DNA of 64,000 nucleotides. Source: Dickeya zeae NCPPB 2538. GTDB taxonomy: Bacteria > Pseudomonadota > Gammaproteobacteria > Enterobacterales > Enterobacteriaceae. The DNA lies in assembly GCF_000406165.1 (NCBI RefSeq), contig NZ_CM001977.1, positions 731,090 to 795,089 on the forward strand, written 5' to 3'. Below are positions 1 through 8,772 of the stretch, one piece after another (the stretch's first letter is position 1; each line of letters starts with the position of its first letter). The notes under the pieces were generated by a model that was given only the letters and a program-made list of their open reading frames with translations, was not told the origin of the DNA and made no database searches. The position numbers and the translations under genes were made by a program.

Positions 1-1
1 C

Positions 2-100
2 ATAGAATACAGTCACTATGCGTTTGGTGGCTCGCTCTGCACTAAGCAAAAGCGGAATAAGTTTAAACATCAGAGCCTGAATGTCCGTGTGCGACAATAG
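2..100 (+). CDS. Possible C-terminal end of an upstream gene (partial)
   Basis: One frame is open from the window edge to a TAG at 98-100 and would encode the last 32 residues of a protein, ending in a basic tail (KQKRNKFKHQSLNVRVRQ). The next gene encodes a polysaccharide-cluster epimerase, so a glycosyltransferase would be a natural upstream neighbour, but no diagnostic motif lies in this stub. The other two forward frames close early. This is a guess from frame and context only. Confidence 0.3.
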   Translation: MEYSHYAFGGSLCTKQKRNKFKHQSLNVRVRQ

Positions 101-221
101 AGTGGTATTAGCGGACTATTTTAGTTGCCTAACAATGTCTTGACCAGATGTGCTCATCTTAATTTTAGTTATGGTGTTATGCCGGGTATTATGAGCCGGG
201 CTATTCAGGAAGGTAATCTCA

Positions 222-1196
222 TTGAAAATCTTAGTAACGGGAAGCCGGGGATTTATCGGTAACCGGGTGGTTGCGTTGGCGAATGAGCAAGGCATTCGCT
301 GTGTTTTGCATGTCAGCGAACACAGCAACACAACCGACAGTCGCATGATTCGTGCCAATCTGACGGCAACGACAGACTGGGCACCGGCACTGCAGGATGT
401 GGATGCAGTCGTACATTGCGCCGCCAGAGTTCACCAGATGCAAGATGGCCCCGACGCACTGGCATTGTACCGGGAAACCAATGTCGCAGGGACATTGCGT
501 CTGGCGCAGCAGGCGGCGGAATCGGGTGTGAAGCGGTTTGTCTTTGTGAGTTCAATTAAAGTGAATGGCGAGGCAACGCAACCGGGGGCGCCTTTTCAGC
601 CGGATGTGGCCGTGCCGCCGCTTGACCCTTACGGTTTGAGCAAATATGAGGCGGAACAGGGCCTGATGCGTTTGGCCCAGGAGACCGATCTGGAGGTGGT
701 GATTATTCGCCCGCCGTTGGTGTATGGCCCCGGTGTAAAAGCCAATTTCCGTGCCATGATGAATTGGGTTCACAAAGGCGTGCCGCTGCCGCTGGCGGCG
801 GTACATAATCAACGTAGCCTGGTGTTCGTTGATAATCTGGCTGACCTGATTTTGCTGAGTGTGCGTCATCCGCAGGCGCCTGGGCGGGTGTGGCTGGTAT
901 CGGACTGTCATGATGTCTCTACCGCTGACTTGCTGGCGGACATGGCCATGGCGCTGGGGGTTAAAAACCGCTGCTGGCCGCTGCCGTCGTGGGTATTGAA
1001 AGGTGCTGCGACACTGTTGGGAAAAGCAGCCGTGGCGGAGCGCCTGCTGGGCTCATTGCAGGTCGATGTGAGTGAAACCCGGCGACAGCTTGGCTGGCAG
1101 CCAGCCATTTCCTATCATCAGGCGATTGCCATCACGGCGCGGGCGTTCCTGTCGGAAATGCCCGGCGCATCTGAGTCTCTATCCAAAGAAGGTTGA
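222..1196 (+). CDS. NAD-dependent epimerase/dehydratase (extended SDR family), surface polysaccharide type
   Basis: A 324-residue extended short-chain dehydrogenase. The N-terminus has the Rossmann glycine motif GSRGFIG (about residues 7-13), with VDAVVHCAARVHQ around 60 and the catalytic pair YGLSK (Tyr-x3-Lys, near 142-146). The family includes UDP-sugar 4-epimerases and 4-keto reductases of O-antigen and capsule clusters. The exact sugar cannot be read from sequence. The start is a TTG at 222, chosen because AGGAAGG sits 8 bases upstream and the Rossmann fold begins at once. The stop is 9 bases before the sugar transferase, so the two are probably co-transcribed and act on the same nucleotide-sugar or lipid-linked intermediate. 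Confidence 0.85.
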   Translation: MKILVTGSRGFIGNRVVALANEQGIRCVLHVSEHSNTTDSRMIRANLTATTDWAPALQDVDAVVHCAARVHQMQDGPDALALYRETNVAGTLRLAQQAAESGVKRFVFVSSIKVNGEATQPGAPFQPDVAVPPLDPYGLSKYEAEQGLMRLAQETDLEVVIIRPPLVYGPGVKANFRAMMNWVHKGVPLPLAAVHNQRSLVFVDNLADLILLSVRHPQAPGRVWLVSDCHDVSTADLLADMAMALGVKNRCWPLPSWVLKGAATLLGKAAVAERLLGSLQVDVSETRRQLGWQPAISYHQAIAITARAFLSEMPGASESLSKEG

Positions 1197-1205
1197 CCGA
1201 TTATT

Positions 1206-1754
1206 ATGCTGCGTGTTCTGGATATCTTACTGGCGTTGGTGGGATTGCTGTGTTTGTGGCCAGTGATGCTGATTGTTTATGTGCTGGGGTTATTTGATAC
1301 GGGGTCGCCGGTTTTTATCCAGCAACGGGTTGGACGGCATCAGCGGCCATTTAATCTGATCAAGTTTCGCACCATGGCGGTAGCGACTGAGTCAGTGGCG
1401 ACACATCTGGCCAGTCGTAGCTCGGTGACCCGTTTAGGCGCGTTTTTGCGTAAAACCAAGCTGGATGAATTGCCTCAGTTGATCAATGTGCTGAGAGGGG
1501 AAATGAGTCTGGTCGGGCCGCGCCCTTGTCTGTTCAATCAACAAGAACTGATTGCCGAACGTCAGTCGCGTGGCGTCTTTGATGTGTTGCCGGGCATAAC
1601 CGGGCTGGCACAGGTGAATGCTATCGACATGTCCACACCGCAAAAACTGGCCGAGTGGGATCAGAAGATGATTCAGACCCTGTCGGTGAAGCACTACTTT
1701 ACCTATCTGGTACAAACGGTAGTCGGTAAAGGCTCCGGCGATCGGGTGCGCTGA
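1206..1754 (+). CDS. Sugar transferase (undecaprenyl-phosphate phosphoglycosyl transferase, PglC/WcaJ family)
   Basis: A 182-residue small monotopic phosphoglycosyl transferase. An N-terminal hydrophobic re-entrant segment (about residues 5-28) is followed by QQRVGRHQRPFNLIKFRTM, then RKTKLDELPQL and MSLVGPRP, the hallmark motifs of the bacterial sugar transferase family. In this family the residue pair corresponding to Asp-Glu in KLDELPQL is catalytic. It should transfer a sugar-1-phosphate from a UDP-sugar to undecaprenyl phosphate at the inner face of the inner membrane. It lacks the long multi-pass N-terminal domain of WcaJ/WbaP, so it is the minimal form. It lies 9 bases after the epimerase gene, which may make its donor substrate. 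Confidence 0.88.
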   Translation: MLRVLDILLALVGLLCLWPVMLIVYVLGLFDTGSPVFIQQRVGRHQRPFNLIKFRTMAVATESVATHLASRSSVTRLGAFLRKTKLDELPQLINVLRGEMSLVGPRPCLFNQQELIAERQSRGVFDVLPGITGLAQVNAIDMSTPQKLAEWDQKMIQTLSVKHYFTYLVQTVVGKGSGDRVR

Positions 1755-1763
1755 TACCCCTGA

Positions 1764-1793
1764 TAAAAAACGATGCCGGTCAGACCGGCATCG
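1764..1793 (-). terminator. Rho-independent terminator of the ugp-like operon
   Basis: A perfect 11-bp stem (CGATGCCGGTC paired with GACCGGCATCG, one-base loop) lies at 1771-1793. Read on the minus strand it is followed by TTTTTT. It sits just past the stop of the minus-strand substrate-binding protein gene and between two convergent genes. There is no T-run on the plus side. Confidence 0.8.
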
Positions 1794-1835
1794 TAAGTGC
1801 AATATCATCAGTACAACATCATGTACGTTGAGGGA

Positions 1836-3158
1836 TTACTTTATTGGGGCTAACGCGGTCTGATCAACGTAAGGCTTCATGATGGTGTCAGCTTCCTGCT
1901 GGGCGGCTTTGGCGGCCGCCTCCGGCGTCACCTTCTCATCATTCACCACAGCAGCCAGCTGGTTTTCCATCGCTTTGCGCACCGCCACTGTTTCATAGGT
2001 GGAGTACCACGGGTGCGCGTATTTCAACTGCTCCAGCGCCGTAGCAGCACGGGGATCTTGCTGCAGATACGCTTTCATTTCTGGCGTGTCGTACGCCGCT
2101 TTGCGCGGTGAGAAATAACCGGTAAAGCGACTCCAGGCACCATTAACCTGTGGGCTGACCAGATAGCTCAGGAATTGGTAAGCCGCTTTTTTCTGCTCAT
2201 CAGAGATACCTTTGAAGCTGACTAGACTGGCACCGCCGATCGGCACGGCTCGTTGCTCTTTGGCAGGTAACATGGCGACACCCAGCTCAAAGTCTTTGGT
2301 GTTTTCACGCATGAACCCCAGTGCGCCGGTGCTCAGCAGCGTCATACCCAGCTTGCCGGAGAAGAAGGCGGCACTGATCTGTTTAGAATCCAGCACGCCG
2401 GATGGCATCACTTTATCTTTGTAGATCAGGTTCTGCCAAAAACGCAGGGCACCGATCGTGGTCGGGCTGTTGTAATAGACTTCGCCCGGATAATTTTCGT
2501 TGAAGTAGTTACCGCCGTTGGCGCGCACCAGCGAAGAGAAAATCCAGCCGCCGTAGTCGTCATTGGTTGAAGGCAGCATGATACCCCACTGGCCTTTGCT
2601 CTGGTCGGTCAGCTTTTTCGCGTCGGCCAGCAGTTCCTGCCAGGTCTGCGGCGGTTGTGCTATCCCGGCTTTTTCAAACAGGTTTTTGTTGTAGTAGAGA
2701 ATCGGGGTGGAATTGTGGAACGGGATGGCGTAGGTCACACCCATCACCTGGGCGTTTTTGTGCATGGCGGGCCAGAATTCGTTGGTTAAAAACGTACCGG
2801 CTTGTTCATTGCCGTATTTGAACAGCTCGTCCATCGGCAGGATTTCATTTTTCAGCGCCAGGTCGGTCGTGAAGTTGGCGGACATAATCACCAATGCCGG
2901 AGGCTGACCGGCTTTTTGCGCCGCTTCCGCTTTCATTTTGGTGGTGTCGTAGTTACCGGTGAAAATTCCCCGCACTTCGACATCCTGCTGGGAATTGTTG
3001 AATTCTTTGATGATGCGCGTCATTTCCATCGTCAGTTTGCCGTCCACCGGGGCGGGAAACATGAAATCGATGTTCTGTTTGGCCAGCGCAGACGCGCTAA
3101 AGGCCAGCGAAATGCTGAGAGTGAGCGCCTGTAACCGCTGTTTCAGGGGCTTATGCAT
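1836..3158 (-). CDS. ABC transporter extracellular substrate-binding protein (UgpB-like, glycerophosphodiester/glycerol-3-phosphate type)
   Basis: A 440-residue family-1 extracellular solute-binding protein with an N-terminal signal peptide ending near SASALA-K. Features shared with UgpB-type proteins include GNYDTT, FHNSTPILYYNKNLFEKAG and IGGASLVSFKG. The start at 3158 is preferred over upstream ATGs because AGGAG precedes it at good spacing and the signal peptide begins directly. It is the last gene of the operon and overlaps the ATPase stop by 8 bases. It is only distantly like E. coli UgpB, so the ligand may be a glycerophosphodiester rather than glycerol-3-phosphate itself; the gpdQ gene in the same operon supports that reading. 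Confidence 0.8.
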   Translation of the reverse strand: MHKPLKQRLQALTLSISLAFSASALAKQNIDFMFPAPVDGKLTMEMTRIIKEFNNSQQDVEVRGIFTGNYDTTKMKAEAAQKAGQPPALVIMSANFTTDLALKNEILPMDELFKYGNEQAGTFLTNEFWPAMHKNAQVMGVTYAIPFHNSTPILYYNKNLFEKAGIAQPPQTWQELLADAKKLTDQSKGQWGIMLPSTNDDYGGWIFSSLVRANGGNYFNENYPGEVYYNSPTTIGALRFWQNLIYKDKVMPSGVLDSKQISAAFFSGKLGMTLLSTGALGFMRENTKDFELGVAMLPAKEQRAVPIGGASLVSFKGISDEQKKAAYQFLSYLVSPQVNGAWSRFTGYFSPRKAAYDTPEMKAYLQQDPRAATALEQLKYAHPWYSTYETVAVRKAMENQLAAVVNDEKVTPEAAAKAAQQEADTIMKPYVDQTALAPIK

Positions 3159-4236
3159 GGGTGATCTCCTGGTATATATTCTGCTGTGTTTCAGCATGAA
3201 AAAGATGAACATCAAAAGGTGAAAAGCCGAGGTTGACGGTGTCGCCGACCATCGGGATATCGCCGCGATTTTTGCGGCTGTAGCGTAGTTCGCCGATTGG
3301 CGTGCTGATGTGCAGCAGATAGTCTGCGCCCATCAATTCTCGTTGCGTCACGGTGCCGGACACGTGATGCGTATGTTGTTCTGCCTCTGGCGTATCGGTG
3401 AGGTGTTCCGGGCGAATACCGAAAAAAACCTCCTGAAGATGTGCCGCGTGGGGTGGCAGAGGGAGTGTTCTTTCACTGACCTGTACCACGCCGCCGCTGC
3501 AAGGCAGGGTGATAATGTTCATGGCCGGTGAGCCGATGAAACTGGCGACAAACAGGTTGGTCGGGAAAGCGTACAGTTGTTCCGGGGTGCCGACCTGCTG
3601 GACCTCACCGTTGTTCATGACCACGATGCGATCCGCCATCGACATGGCTTCTATCTGGTCGTGGGTGACGTAAACGGTGCTGGTCTTGAGTTGCTGATGC
3701 AGCGCCATAATACCGTCGCGTACTTCGGTGCGCAGTCGGGCATCCAGGTTGGACAGTGGTTCATCCATCAAGAACAGTTTTGGGTCACGTACGATGGCGC
3801 GTGCCATCGCCACCCGCTGGCGCTGACCACCAGACAGCTTGCCCGGTTTGCGATCCAACAGTGTGTCCAGTTGCAGCAAGTGTGCCACTTTTTCCAGCCG
3901 GGGCTGCCAGCTTGCTTTCGGCTCATGGCGAATCTGCATACCGAAGGTGATGTTTTCTTTCACCGTCAGGTGGGGAAATAACGCGTAGTTCTGAAAGATC
4001 ATCGCGAAGTTCCGCTCACGCGGTGACTGGGCGGTAATGTTATCGCCATCCAGCCAAATTTCGCCGTCGCTCACCGTTTCCAGCCCGGCCAGTAAGCGTA
4101 GCAGGGTACTTTTACCACAGCCGGACGGCCCGACCAGCACCAGAAATTCGCCATCGGCGATCTCCAGTGAAAGGGAGCTCAGTGCCGGTTTATCGTCAAA
4201 TTGTTTGCTGACGTTGTGCAGTCGTAACATGGCCAT
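3151..4236 (-). CDS. ABC transporter ATP-binding protein, UgpC/MalK family
   Basis: A 361-residue importer ATPase. Walker A is GPSGCGKSTLL, the Q-loop is FQNYALFPH, the signature is LSGGQRQRVAMARA, Walker B is KLFLMDEPLSNLDARL and the switch histidine is in YVTHDQIEAMS. The C-terminal TOBE-type regulatory region contains SFIGSPAMNIITLP and GIRPEHL, as in UgpC and MalK. The chosen start (4236) overlaps the gpdQ stop in a TAATG arrangement, implying translational coupling. It should energise the two permeases encoded upstream in the operon. UgpC is the nearest family I recognise, but MalK-type ATPases are similar enough that substrate comes from context. Confidence 0.86.
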   Translation of the reverse strand: MAMLRLHNVSKQFDDKPALSSLSLEIADGEFLVLVGPSGCGKSTLLRLLAGLETVSDGEIWLDGDNITAQSPRERNFAMIFQNYALFPHLTVKENITFGMQIRHEPKASWQPRLEKVAHLLQLDTLLDRKPGKLSGGQRQRVAMARAIVRDPKLFLMDEPLSNLDARLRTEVRDGIMALHQQLKTSTVYVTHDQIEAMSMADRIVVMNNGEVQQVGTPEQLYAFPTNLFVASFIGSPAMNIITLPCSGGVVQVSERTLPLPPHAAHLQEVFFGIRPEHLTDTPEAEQHTHHVSGTVTQRELMGADYLLHISTPIGELRYSRKNRGDIPMVGDTVNLGFSPFDVHLFHAETQQNIYQEITHA

Positions 4237-5057
4237 TAACGTGCATCCACCGGGCAACTGATTTTTTCGTCGTACAACCATGGACCGGCATAATGCGACA
4301 GTGGGTGCAGGTAGCTGACCCACTGCTGATTAATCTGACGGTGCATCAGGCAGGCTGGCGGGGACATGTCGTAATAAGGGCGAGTATCTTCGTGGTAGTA
4401 GGGCACCTGATGAACCGTACCCGGCACGGTGGCAATGATGGCCTGACGGTACTGCGTCATGATCAGGCAATGATTGTGACCGCAGAAAATGCGCACCAGC
4501 GACGGAAAACGCTCCACCAGTTCCAGCAGGCGGTGCCCGTTTTCGCAGGCGATACGGTCCATTTGGGCGGAGCCGAGAGCCAGCGGCGGGTGATGCATAA
4601 AGACGGCGGTAGGTTTGTTATCACATGCCAGTTGTGCTTCCAGCCAGGACAGAGTCTCTTCCGTCAGCCAGCCTTTGGATGTCCCTGCACGGCTGGAGTC
4701 GATAAACAGCAACCGCGTGGCGAAATCATCAATCGCGTAACGCATATTTTGTGGATCGTTACCCAACTGGGGGCACAGTGGCTGCAAATACTCCAGAAAA
4801 TGCGTTTTGTCGTCGTGGTTGCCGGGAATAATGTACAAGGGGTAGTTGAGGCTACCTAAAATCTGGCGGGCGACCTGGTATTCCGACGCAAGGCCGCAGT
4901 TGACGATATCGCCGCTGACCACAACCGCATCTGGGCGTTCGGTGAGCGCGTTCAGTTGTGACACCACATCGGCGTTACCGGCATTGATATCGATAAAACC
5001 GTACAGTTTTTGCCCTGAGCTGCGAAAATGAGTATCAGAAATTTGTGCTAACAGCAT
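4236..5057 (-). CDS. gpdQ: Glycerophosphodiesterase GpdQ (binuclear metallophosphoesterase)
   Basis: A 273-residue calcineurin-type phosphoesterase whose whole length matches what I recall of Enterobacter GpdQ. Metal-binding motifs in order are DTH (residues 8-10), GDIVNCG near 50, GNHDD near 80, HHPP near 156, and GHNH near 195. The enzyme cleaves glycerol-3-phosphoethanolamine and similar diesters to glycerol-3-phosphate and alcohol, and is promiscuous toward mono-, di- and triesters. It has no signal peptide, so it is cytoplasmic and would act after import. It sits between the second permease gene and the ATPase gene, in the role that UgpQ has in E. coli. Confidence 0.9.
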   Translation of the reverse strand: MLLAQISDTHFRSSGQKLYGFIDINAGNADVVSQLNALTERPDAVVVSGDIVNCGLASEYQVARQILGSLNYPLYIIPGNHDDKTHFLEYLQPLCPQLGNDPQNMRYAIDDFATRLLFIDSSRAGTSKGWLTEETLSWLEAQLACDNKPTAVFMHHPPLALGSAQMDRIACENGHRLLELVERFPSLVRIFCGHNHCLIMTQYRQAIIATVPGTVHQVPYYHEDTRPYYDMSPPACLMHRQINQQWVSYLHPLSHYAGPWLYDEKISCPVDAR

Positions 5058-5067
5058 GAAAAACCCC

Positions 5068-5955
5068 TTATTTTATTCCTGAGAAACCAAAACTTCTCAG
5101 GAACTGTTTTTGGAAAGCAATAAACGCCAGCATTAACGGCAGGCATACCATCAGCGTACCGGCGCTGATCATTCCCCACTGACCGCCAGACTCCGCACCC
5201 ATCGCAAATGACACTAACCCGACGGTCAGCACCTGCTTGTCCGGGTCGTTGAGCATCATCAGTGGCCACAGATACTCGTTCCAGTGATAGGTAATGCTGA
5301 CGGTGGCAAACGCCAGAATGGAGGGCCAGGACATCGGCAGCAGTACGCGAAACAGCACCTGCCACCAACGACATCCCTCCATCAGCGCAGCCTCTTCAAT
5401 CTCTTTGGGAATGGACAGGAACGCCTGGCGTATCAGAAACACGCCGAATGCTGAAGTGAAATAGGGCATCATCACGCCGGTTAACGTATTGAGCAGACCG
5501 AATGCCTTCAGCGTCATCATGTTCGGTACCATCATCACGACCGGCATGATCATCAACTGCACCAGAAACAGCAGAAACAGTGTCTGTTTGCCGCGAAACT
5601 CGTGGCAGGCGAACACGTAACCCGCCGTGGTGATGGTCAGTAACTGGACGAAAAAGGTGCCGAAGGTAAAGAAAATCGTGTTGGCATAGAGGCTTATCCA
5701 GTCAGCGCTTTGCCAGGCATCGCGGAAGTTATCCAGCGTTAATGGCCAGCGCGGTAACAGTGAGGCCATACCGGTGCCAAAGGTAGTGGCGCTAAAAGCG
5801 GATGACAGCATCCAGATAAACGGGCTGACCCAAAGCAGCGCGGCACAGATCATCAGTAGACTCAGGGTGGCGCGTCTTGACTGGCGCCAGCGCAGCCAGG
5901 TCGGTAACGGGGCTCGTGTCGAGCAGACGACAGCGGGGGAAATATCAACGCTCAT
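5068..5955 (-). CDS. ABC transporter permease, UgpE-like (MalG family)
   Basis: A 295-residue binding-protein-dependent inner-membrane permease with about six hydrophobic segments. The cytoplasmic EAA loop is EIEEAALMEGCRWWQVLFRVLLPM (split over about residues 190-213), where it would dock to the ATPase. The N-terminal 25 residues are basic and cytosolic. It overlaps the upstream permease gene by 11 bases and ends 10 bases before gpdQ. MalG/UgpE-type permeases always pair with a MalF/UgpA partner, which is present. The GWN-style ending (QFLRSFGFSGIK) is usual for the family. Confidence 0.85.
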   Translation of the reverse strand: MSVDISPAVVCSTRAPLPTWLRWRQSRRATLSLLMICAALLWVSPFIWMLSSAFSATTFGTGMASLLPRWPLTLDNFRDAWQSADWISLYANTIFFTFGTFFVQLLTITTAGYVFACHEFRGKQTLFLLFLVQLMIMPVVMMVPNMMTLKAFGLLNTLTGVMMPYFTSAFGVFLIRQAFLSIPKEIEEAALMEGCRWWQVLFRVLLPMSWPSILAFATVSITYHWNEYLWPLMMLNDPDKQVLTVGLVSFAMGAESGGQWGMISAGTLMVCLPLMLAFIAFQKQFLRSFGFSGIK

Positions 5956-6817
5956 AATGTGCCCCTTTCTCGAGAACTTTCAGGTTAATCAGCGAGAAGA
6001 CGAACAGACCGGCCAGCGTCAGAAAGGTCGCGGCGGAGGCTTTGCCGAGGTCGTGGGTGTCCCAGGCTAAATTCTGGATGTAATACAACAGCACGGTAGT
6101 GGCGTTATCCGGTCCACCGTGGGTCATGACCGCTACGTGGTCAATCTGGGTGATGGAGTAAATCAGCGCCGTGGTAATGACGAAGCTCAACGTTGGGCGC
6201 AGCAGCGGCAGTGTGACGCGGAAAAACACCTGTGTCGGCGTAGCGCCTTCCATGACGGCAGCTTCACGGGTAGACGGCGGGATGCTTTGCAGACCGGCCA
6301 AAAAGAACAGCATGTAATAGCCAGCGAATTTCCACACACCAATCAGCGCGAGTGCCAGCAGAGCACTATTGCTACGGCCCAGATAATTGTTGTTCATCGG
6401 ACCGAACAATTTGGCCAGGTAATAGTCCAGCAAGCCGATACCGGGCATGAAGATAAACAGCCACAGCGCGGCGGCACTGACCATCGGAATGATCATCGGA
6501 AAGAAGAAGGCGGTGCGTAGCCAGCGATTGACCGCGTGGTTCTCCCATAACGCTACGGCTAACATCAGCGCCAGTACCACGCCGGGGATGACTGTCAACA
6601 GGATGTAGAGCAGATTATTGAACACGGCACGCCAGAAAACGGTGTCATCCAATAGGCGAATCACATTTCCCAGACCGACAAATGGGGCATTGGCGCTGGC
6701 CATACGGGTATCGAACAGGCTGTCATAAACGGAACGAAACAGCGGAAAATAGGTAAACAGCAGTAGGAACAGTAAAGAAGGCGACAGAATCACCCAGGGG
6801 AGCCATTTTTTTTGCAT
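5945..6817 (-). CDS. ABC transporter permease, UgpA-like (MalF family)
   Basis: A 290-residue permease beginning MQKKWLPWVILSPSLLF, typical of UgpA-type proteins, with about six membrane segments and an EAA loop (STREAAVMEGATPTQVFFRVTLPLL near residue 190-214). It is the first gene of the operon permease 1 - permease 2 - gpdQ - ATPase - binding protein. The start at 6817 is chosen on homology; no strong Shine-Dalgarno is visible, and an in-frame extension to 6961 is unlikely because it adds a non-family leader across the regulatory site. Expression probably responds to phosphate through the Pho-box-like repeat upstream. Confidence 0.84.
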   Translation of the reverse strand: MQKKWLPWVILSPSLLFLLLFTYFPLFRSVYDSLFDTRMASANAPFVGLGNVIRLLDDTVFWRAVFNNLLYILLTVIPGVVLALMLAVALWENHAVNRWLRTAFFFPMIIPMVSAAALWLFIFMPGIGLLDYYLAKLFGPMNNNYLGRSNSALLALALIGVWKFAGYYMLFFLAGLQSIPPSTREAAVMEGATPTQVFFRVTLPLLRPTLSFVITTALIYSITQIDHVAVMTHGGPDNATTVLLYYIQNLAWDTHDLGKASAATFLTLAGLFVFSLINLKVLEKGAHYER

Positions 6818-6920
6818 GGTGATAGTTTTCGCATGTTGATGGTTAATGCCAGTCAACGAATTTCGGTAAAAACGGAACACATATGCTGTGCGGGGAATAC
6901 TGCAAGGGCATGGCAGGTCG

Positions 6921-6938
6921 GTGACGATTTGGTGACGG
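6921..6938 (-). promoter_or_regulatory. Pho-box-like direct repeat upstream of the ugp-gpdQ operon
   Basis: On the minus strand the sequence CCGTCACCAAATCGTCAC contains two CGTCAC units 11 bases apart, the spacing of a PhoB box (consensus of the form CTGTCAT-N4-CTGTCAT). Each heptamer matches about 5 of 7 positions. It lies about 100 bases before the first permease gene. The ugp genes of E. coli belong to the Pho regulon, so a PhoB site fits. This is a motif match by eye only. Confidence 0.5.
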
Positions 6939-7053
6939 TAGTTTCCAGAAAATAAAACCAACGTGGATGGCTTGTGCTGAAGAGGGAAAAAGCGTTTGAT
7001 GGAGGCGCTTCATCCTATTTAGCGGTTATTCATTGATTCATCCAGGAGGGGAT

Positions 7054-7482
7054 ATGTCCGTTTCTGCTCGAAACCAATTAAGCGGCACGGTGGCCAGTGT
7101 CACCGAGGGGGCTGTTAACAGTGAAGTGGTGCTAACGCTGGAAAGCGGAGAAACACTCACCACGGTTATCACCCGCAATAGTGTGGCGACACTCGGGCTG
7201 GTGCCAGGTAAACCGGCGCTGGCGTTGATTAAAGCACCATGGGTGATTCTGGCATCGGCAGACTGTGGCCTGAATTTCTCAGCCCGTAACCAGTTTAGCG
7301 GCACGGTTAATCGTATTGTCGACGGTGCAGTGAATGCGACGGTGCATATCACCACCACCAAAGGATTAAAACTGACCGCCAGCGTAACCAATGACAGTGT
7401 GCAGGAGATGGGGTTATACGCAGGTTCTGCCGTGATTGCGTTGGTTAAGGCTTCGAGTGTGATTCTGGCAACCCGCGCCTGA
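7054..7482 (+). CDS. Molybdopterin/molybdate-binding protein with two Mop (TOBE) domains
   Basis: A 142-residue protein made of two tandem Mop domains. The first begins SARNQLSGTVASVTEGAVNSEV and the second SARNQFSGTVNRIVDGAVNATV, each followed by a (T/K)LT..I/VT..S...L/MGL..G..A.ALIKA.W/SVILA pattern. Di-Mop proteins bind molybdate or tungstate oxyanions in the cytoplasm, as do the C-termini of ModE and ModC. There is no DNA-binding or ATPase domain. The start at 7054 follows AGGAGGGG closely. It is divergent from the ugp-like operon and stands alone. Storage or buffering of molybdate is inferred from the family. Confidence 0.85.
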   Translation: MSVSARNQLSGTVASVTEGAVNSEVVLTLESGETLTTVITRNSVATLGLVPGKPALALIKAPWVILASADCGLNFSARNQFSGTVNRIVDGAVNATVHITTTKGLKLTASVTNDSVQEMGLYAGSAVIALVKASSVILATRA

Positions 7483-7748
7483 CAAACGGTTCGTTGCTGC
7501 TCACAATCTTTACACTCGAATCTCTCCTTTCCAGGGCCGATTTCGGGTAATCTGGGTAACCTCGTAGTGGCAGAGAAGCATGGGGTTTATTAGCGCGTTC
7601 TCTGCTGCCTGTTTTTCCTCTTTTTCACATTGACCGTTTTTCACATTAACTGTGTTTTCCTTCGTGCTGTCTGGATACTGAGAATAGCAGTCGTACATGG
7701 TTGGTTTGTTAAAACTGGCTGGTATGACTTTCAAGAAGATATTCGATA

Positions 7749-8669
7749 ATGACTCAACAAACCTTTACCAAGGACTTGTTCCACCCTCGCTACTGGCTGC
7801 TGTGGTTTGGCCTTGCGGTGTTATTTTTGCTGGTACAACTGCCCTATCCGCTACTGATGCGGCTGGGAAACTGGCTGGGACGCACCTCCCGCCATTTTCT
7901 CAAACGACGTGTGAACATTGCGCGTCGTAATCTGGAGCTGTGCTTTCCCGAGATGTCGGCATCCCAGCGTGACGCGCTGCTGGAGGCGAATTTTGCATCG
8001 TTGGGGATGGCGCTGATGGAAACCGGTATGGCCTGGTTCTGGTCGGATCGGCGAGTCAAAGCCTGGTTCGAGGTATCTGGTTTTGAAAACCTTCAGCAGG
8101 CGGGGCGTGAGCAACGTGGTGTGATGGTGATAGGCATTCACTTTATGTCGCTGGAGTTAGGCGGCCGTGCGATGGGCCTCTGCCAGCCGATGATGGCGAT
8201 GTACCGCCGCCATAACAATAAAGTGATGGAACTGGTGCAGACTTGGGGACGTTCCCGTTCTAATAAAGCGATGATTGATCGAAAAGATTTGCGTGGCATG
8301 GTGCAGGCGCTGAAAAGCGGCGAAGCGGTATGGTTTGCGCCAGATCAGGACTATGGCCCCAAAGGTAGCGTATTCGCACCGTTCTTTGCGGTGGATCAGG
8401 CGGCGACAACCTGCGGTACCTTCACCATTCATCGGTTAGCCAAGCCAGCGATGATCACCACCGTGTTGATTCGCAAACCAAACCATCAGGGGTACCAGTT
8501 GGTGATTGAGCCGGAGCTGGAAGACTACCCGAGTGAAGATCAACAGCAGGCCGCGCAATACATGAACCGGGTAATAGAGCGGGAAATTCTGCGCGCACCG
8601 GAACAATACCTATGGCTGCATCGCCGTTTCAAAACGCGTCCGTGCGGCGAGGCGTCGTTGTACCGATAA
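7749..8669 (+). CDS. lpxP: Lipid A acyltransferase LpxP (palmitoleoyltransferase of the LpxL/LpxP family)
   Basis: A 306-residue inner-membrane acyltransferase that adds a secondary acyl chain to Kdo2-lipid IVA. An N-terminal membrane anchor (HPRYWLLWFGLAVLFLLVQL) precedes the catalytic HFMSLELGGR motif (H-x4-E form, near residue 130), then SNKAMIDRKDLRGMVQALK, WFAPDQDYGPKGS and the conserved C-terminal APEQYLWLHRRFKTRP. Segments such as MGLCQPMMAMYR and FMSLELGG are closer to E. coli LpxP than LpxL. In E. coli LpxP is the cold-induced enzyme using palmitoleate; whether this one is cold-regulated is not visible. Monocistronic by spacing. Confidence 0.85.
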   Translation: MTQQTFTKDLFHPRYWLLWFGLAVLFLLVQLPYPLLMRLGNWLGRTSRHFLKRRVNIARRNLELCFPEMSASQRDALLEANFASLGMALMETGMAWFWSDRRVKAWFEVSGFENLQQAGREQRGVMVIGIHFMSLELGGRAMGLCQPMMAMYRRHNNKVMELVQTWGRSRSNKAMIDRKDLRGMVQALKSGEAVWFAPDQDYGPKGSVFAPFFAVDQAATTCGTFTIHRLAKPAMITTVLIRKPNHQGYQLVIEPELEDYPSEDQQQAAQYMNRVIEREILRAPEQYLWLHRRFKTRPCGEASLYR

Positions 8670-8715
8670 CATGCGGTATAAACACACAAGCGCTACCAGT
8701 ATAAGAACAAGAGAT

Positions 8716-8743
8716 AAAAAAGTGGCAGCTCCAGGGCTGCCAC
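8716..8743 (-). terminator. Rho-independent terminator of the small-protein transcript
   Basis: A perfect 8-bp stem (GTGGCAGC / GCTGCCAC with a six-base loop) at 8722-8743 is followed on the minus strand by TTTTTTATC. It lies 30 bases past the stop of the AzuC-like ORF. With the promoter near 9012-9040 it defines a compact transcript of about 290 bases. Confidence 0.85.
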
Positions 8744-8772
8744 AATTCAAGAAGGAGAGAATGATTTGATGA

